From Larix sibirica (taxonomy: Eukaryota; Streptophyta; Pinopsida; Pinales; Pinaceae): a DNA stretch of 10,953 nt. Positions 9,056 to 10,953 of this stretch are shown here, piece after piece (position 1 is the stretch's first letter; the number at the start of each line of letters is the position of its first letter). Location of the stretch: contig NWUY0300011441.1 of assembly GCA_004151065.3 (NCBI GenBank), forward strand, positions 1-10,953, read 5' to 3'. The notes under the pieces are model-generated. The model saw nothing but the letters and a program-made list of their open reading frames with translations. It was not told where the DNA came from and did no database searches. Made by a program: the position numbers and the translations under genes.

Positions 9056-9421
9056 GGGGAAGAATAACGAGGGAGATGAAACCCTCGATCCTTGATATCA
9101 ATATATCCATCAATTCTTCAGCCTCGCATTGAGTATGAATATAGTTCTTCAATATATTCCAAACCTCCCACACTCGAGGAAAGACAATTTTGTACGATGG
9201 GTCTTCAACAATGGAATTAGCTAGTCTATGAGAATAAAGGGGAAGAAGAACAAGGGAGATGACACCCTCGATCATCTCTATCTCTATATGTATTAATTCT
9301 TTGGGCTCACATTGACTACGACAACAATGCTATAATATCTTCCACCCCTCCCATGCTTGAGGAAAGACAATTTTGTACGAGGGGTCTTCAACAATGCAAT
9401 AAGCTAATTGTATAGCATACA
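9056..9421. repeat. 183-bp tandem duplication (61-codon period)
   Basis: Unit 1 is about 9056-9238 and unit 2 about 9239-9421. An ungapped hand alignment over the first 165 positions gives 131 matches (about 79%). The core from GAGGAAAGACAATTTTGTAC onward is the best conserved part. Read on the minus strand, both units give related peptides (IVEDPSYKIVFPRVWEVWNI in one; IVEDPSYKIVFPQAWEGWKI in the other), and one frame is open from 9560 to 9021 apart from a TAG at 9330-9332, where the other unit has AAG. However, the 34 differences fall 11, 11 and 12 on codon positions 1, 2 and 3, so there is no trace of selection on a protein. No family is recognised. The simplest reading is a diverged non-coding duplication; a dead gene fragment is the alternative. 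Confidence 0.85.
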
Positions 9422-9789
9422 AACTTTTTATTTTTAATGTTTTTTCCTTACAAATTTGGCAAGGATTTTGGTGGAAATTTGGAGTTACCAAGTCAAATTG
9501 TTGGAATTGCAGTATGAAGATGCTCCAATAAAATAAGGGAAAATCCATCTTAAGAATCAAAATTTATGAAATTGCAAATTTTCATTATCAAATTCTAATC
9601 CTTCATAACCAAATTTCATCAAGTTGCTAAACAAAGAGGGTTGTTTGCTACATGATTAGATGAGGAATGCCACCTACTTGCCTCATTAGGAAGGTTCTTC
9701 GAGAATGAAAAGGTGTATAGGGCAAGGCACTCGTAATTTTGTATTATAATAAAATGTTCATAAGATTAAACTAATAATATTTCTCTCCA
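9422..9789. other. Gene-free spacer
   Basis: A+T-rich sequence between two tandem repeats. The minus-strand frame of the neighbouring 183-bp repeat stays open here up to 9560, but its peptide is low-complexity and has no motif. Nothing else is visible. Confidence 0.5.
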
Positions 9790-9890
9790 TTGCATCTTGT
9801 CAAAGTCATAAATCACCACCAAATCCTGAAATTCCTAAGATTGTCATCTTGTAAGTCTTAAATCACCATCAAAGCTTGCAGTTCCTAAAT
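9790..9890. repeat. Diverged ~51-bp tandem repeat
   Basis: Unit 1 (9790-9840) and unit 2 (9841-9890) share blocks such as CATCTTGT, AAATCACCA and TTCCTAA in the same order, with small indels; roughly four fifths of positions match. A partial third unit may start at 9891 (TTGCCATGA). There is no coding content. The divergence implies an older duplication than the one at 2533-2668. Confidence 0.7.
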
Positions 9891-10240
9891 TTGCCATGAC
9901 ATCTACAATTGTGTTGAAAATGCACTTCACACAATGTAGTAATTGACTTCCCTAAATTGTTATTATAAATATAAAAAGGACCCATGCTAAACTTTGCTTC
10001 TCACCATGGGTTACAAAATTACAACTTACATGGGCAAAATCTTTGATAACAATGCAATACAACAACACATCTTCTCATTGTAATTTGTAACGCTTGAGAA
10101 CGACCTCACCTATAGAATAAAAATTATGCAACCTAACTTAAAGAATGCCATGTACAAAATTATTAATATTATATTTATAGACTTTGAAAAGGAGGACAAA
10201 ATCGATAATTTTTACCTATTTTTTATGTACTCCAAAATTT
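9891..10240. other. Gene-free spacer
   Basis: No gene or structured repeat was seen. A plus-strand frame begins with ATG at 10126 and runs to 10494 (122 codons), the longest in the window. It has no recognised motif, a composition typical of A+T-rich DNA, and its last third is made of the tandem repeats beyond 10377. It is not called as a gene. Confidence 0.45.
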
Positions 10241-10700
10241 CTGAAAACGTTCAAATAGCTGTCACAGCTACTCTATGTAATGATTGTTTTTCCCACGTCA
10301 TCGCCATTAATTATAGATACAGTCAACTAATCATTTATTCGTACAATTCCTCAATAATGTATCCATTATCCTCTCGTCCATCTCTACCCATGAGTCATAC
10401 GCCAAACGACTCATCGTATATACACAATTTATGCGTATACCTTTTCATCCATCTCTACCCTATGCCAAACGACTCATCGTATATATATACGTAATTTTAT
10501 ACGTAAGACTCATTGTATATATATACGTAATTTTATATGTATACCCTTACAGAGTTTTCAAACTGAATACTCTCTCACCATAATTGATTACGTAGACTCA
10601 AAAATCTATGCAGCGTTGAGAAGCAAACGAATAGAGGCCAGAAACAGATGGTGTCGGGGTTCAGAAGTTCCTTTGTTGTTGGACTCAATAGCTATGTGAA
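10241..10700. promoter_or_regulatory. CpG-retaining, motif-dense block, candidate regulatory region
   Basis: About 18 CpGs occur in 460 bp, against 6 in 1,660 bp at 5841-7500, although the block is still A+T-rich. It contains four TACGTA motifs (10488, 10500, 10524, 10589), a CCACGTCA (10293-10300) that reads TGACGTGG on the other strand, one TGAGTCA (10391-10397) and five GACTCA cores (10408, 10471, 10507, 10595, 10682). ACGT and TGAGTCA cores are known binding sites of plant bZIP factors. Alternating TA runs at 10481-10489 and 10516-10525 could act as TATA boxes. A less A+T-rich stretch follows at 10600-10690. Direction and target gene are unknown; a gene beyond 10953 is possible. Some of the motif count comes from the tandem repeats inside the block. 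Confidence 0.35.
10377..10542. repeat. Compound tandem repeats with TATA and ACGT motifs
   Basis: TCCATCTCTACCC occurs at 10377-10389 and again at 10448-10460. A 22-bp block starting GCCAAACGACTCATCG occurs at 10401-10422 and 10464-10485. From GACTCAT a 36-bp unit (10471-10506) is repeated at 10507-10542 with 33 of 36 positions matching. The units therefore grew in two steps, a ~63-71 bp duplication and then a 36-bp one. Each 36-bp unit holds GTATATATATAC, a perfect palindrome, followed by TACGTA. Confidence 0.85.
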
Positions 10701-10953
10701 GAACTATTGAACATCGAGATTTAAAAAAAAATTTGTCTAAAAATTCTACAATTTAAGTTGGTATAGATGATTTTTTCGTGTATGATTTTGAAAAAATTTC
10801 GTCGTAATTTTTTCAAATCCAAGTTAGATATATATCAAATTCTAGAATTTTGGGTGTCCTTGCAGTTTTTGAAGTTGTTGAATCCATTTCTACCATCAAA
10901 ATCCCAATAAAACACAACTATTTCGATTTTGCAAAATAAAAAAATGTCAAATT
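10701..10953. other. Gene-free A+T-rich right end
   Basis: No gene is visible. The stretch is rich in A and T runs and includes the hairpin at 10787-10817. The sequence TGTCCTTGCAG ending near 10865 looks like a 3' splice site, and a plus-strand exon could start there, but the window ends too soon to test it. Confidence 0.4.
10787..10817. repeat. 12-bp perfect inverted repeat, 7-base loop
   Basis: TTTGAAAAAATT (10787-10798) is exactly complementary to AATTTTTTCAAA (10806-10817); the loop is TCGTCGT. The shape resembles a terminator-like hairpin, but in a plant nuclear context that role is not expected. Its stem is almost all A-T and would be weak. It may be part of a foldback element or a matrix-attachment-like A+T tract. 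Confidence 0.75.

Noticed and set aside
9021-9560. Functional minus-strand repeat protein
   Set aside because: It has an in-frame TAG at 9330-9332, no family match by eye, and differences between repeat units are not concentrated at third codon positions.
9790-9890. CRISPR-like array
   Set aside because: Only two diverged direct units without spacers of uniform length, in plant nuclear-type DNA.
10126-10494. Protein-coding gene of 122 codons
   Set aside because: It is the longest frame, but has no domain, random A+T-type composition, and ends inside tandem repeats that give it repeated peptides (PNDSSYI).

Overview
This looks like nuclear DNA from a land plant with a large, repeat-laden genome; a gymnosperm would fit, but that is inference. 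The reasons are high A+T (by eye about two thirds), no intact gene in almost 11 kb, strong CpG scarcity over most of the window (as expected of methylated, mutating repeats), and one recognisable but broken plant-type LTR retrotransposon. There are no bacterial or viral gene arrays, no rRNA, no intact tRNA gene and no CRISPR array.

Layout. Positions 1-2532 are decayed sequence with no gene. A recent 68-bp tandem duplication lies at 2533-2668 (67 of 68 positions identical). Unremarkable A+T-rich DNA follows to 3646. The one clear mobile element runs from 3647 to about 5841: a 60-bp remnant of the 5' LTR, an internal stretch with a tRNA-like A-box, a broken reading frame with a coiled-coil-like part, an acidic Ser-rich part and a G-patch motif, then a polypurine tract and a nearly complete 3' LTR starting TGTTGG. 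No protease active site, reverse transcriptase, RNase H or integrase is visible, so the copy could not move by itself.

Positions 5842-9055 hold no gene. They contain a 22-bp inverted repeat (6291-6471), a nested hairpin region (8598-8708), a short ATCT microsatellite and an A12 run. At 9056-9421 a 183-bp unit is tandemly duplicated. 183 is 61 codons, and the minus strand is almost open through both copies, but differences between copies are spread evenly over the three codon positions, so there is no sign of protein selection. A diverged ~51-bp tandem repeat lies at 9790-9890.

The right end (10241-10700) differs from the rest. CpG density there is roughly ten times that of 5841-7500. It carries tandem units with TATA-like runs, four TACGTA motifs and six TGAGTC/GACTCA cores. 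This is the best candidate in the window for a regulatory region, possibly upstream of a gene beyond the right edge. No working protein-coding gene can be supported, so no joint pathway can be described. All identities are hand counts.
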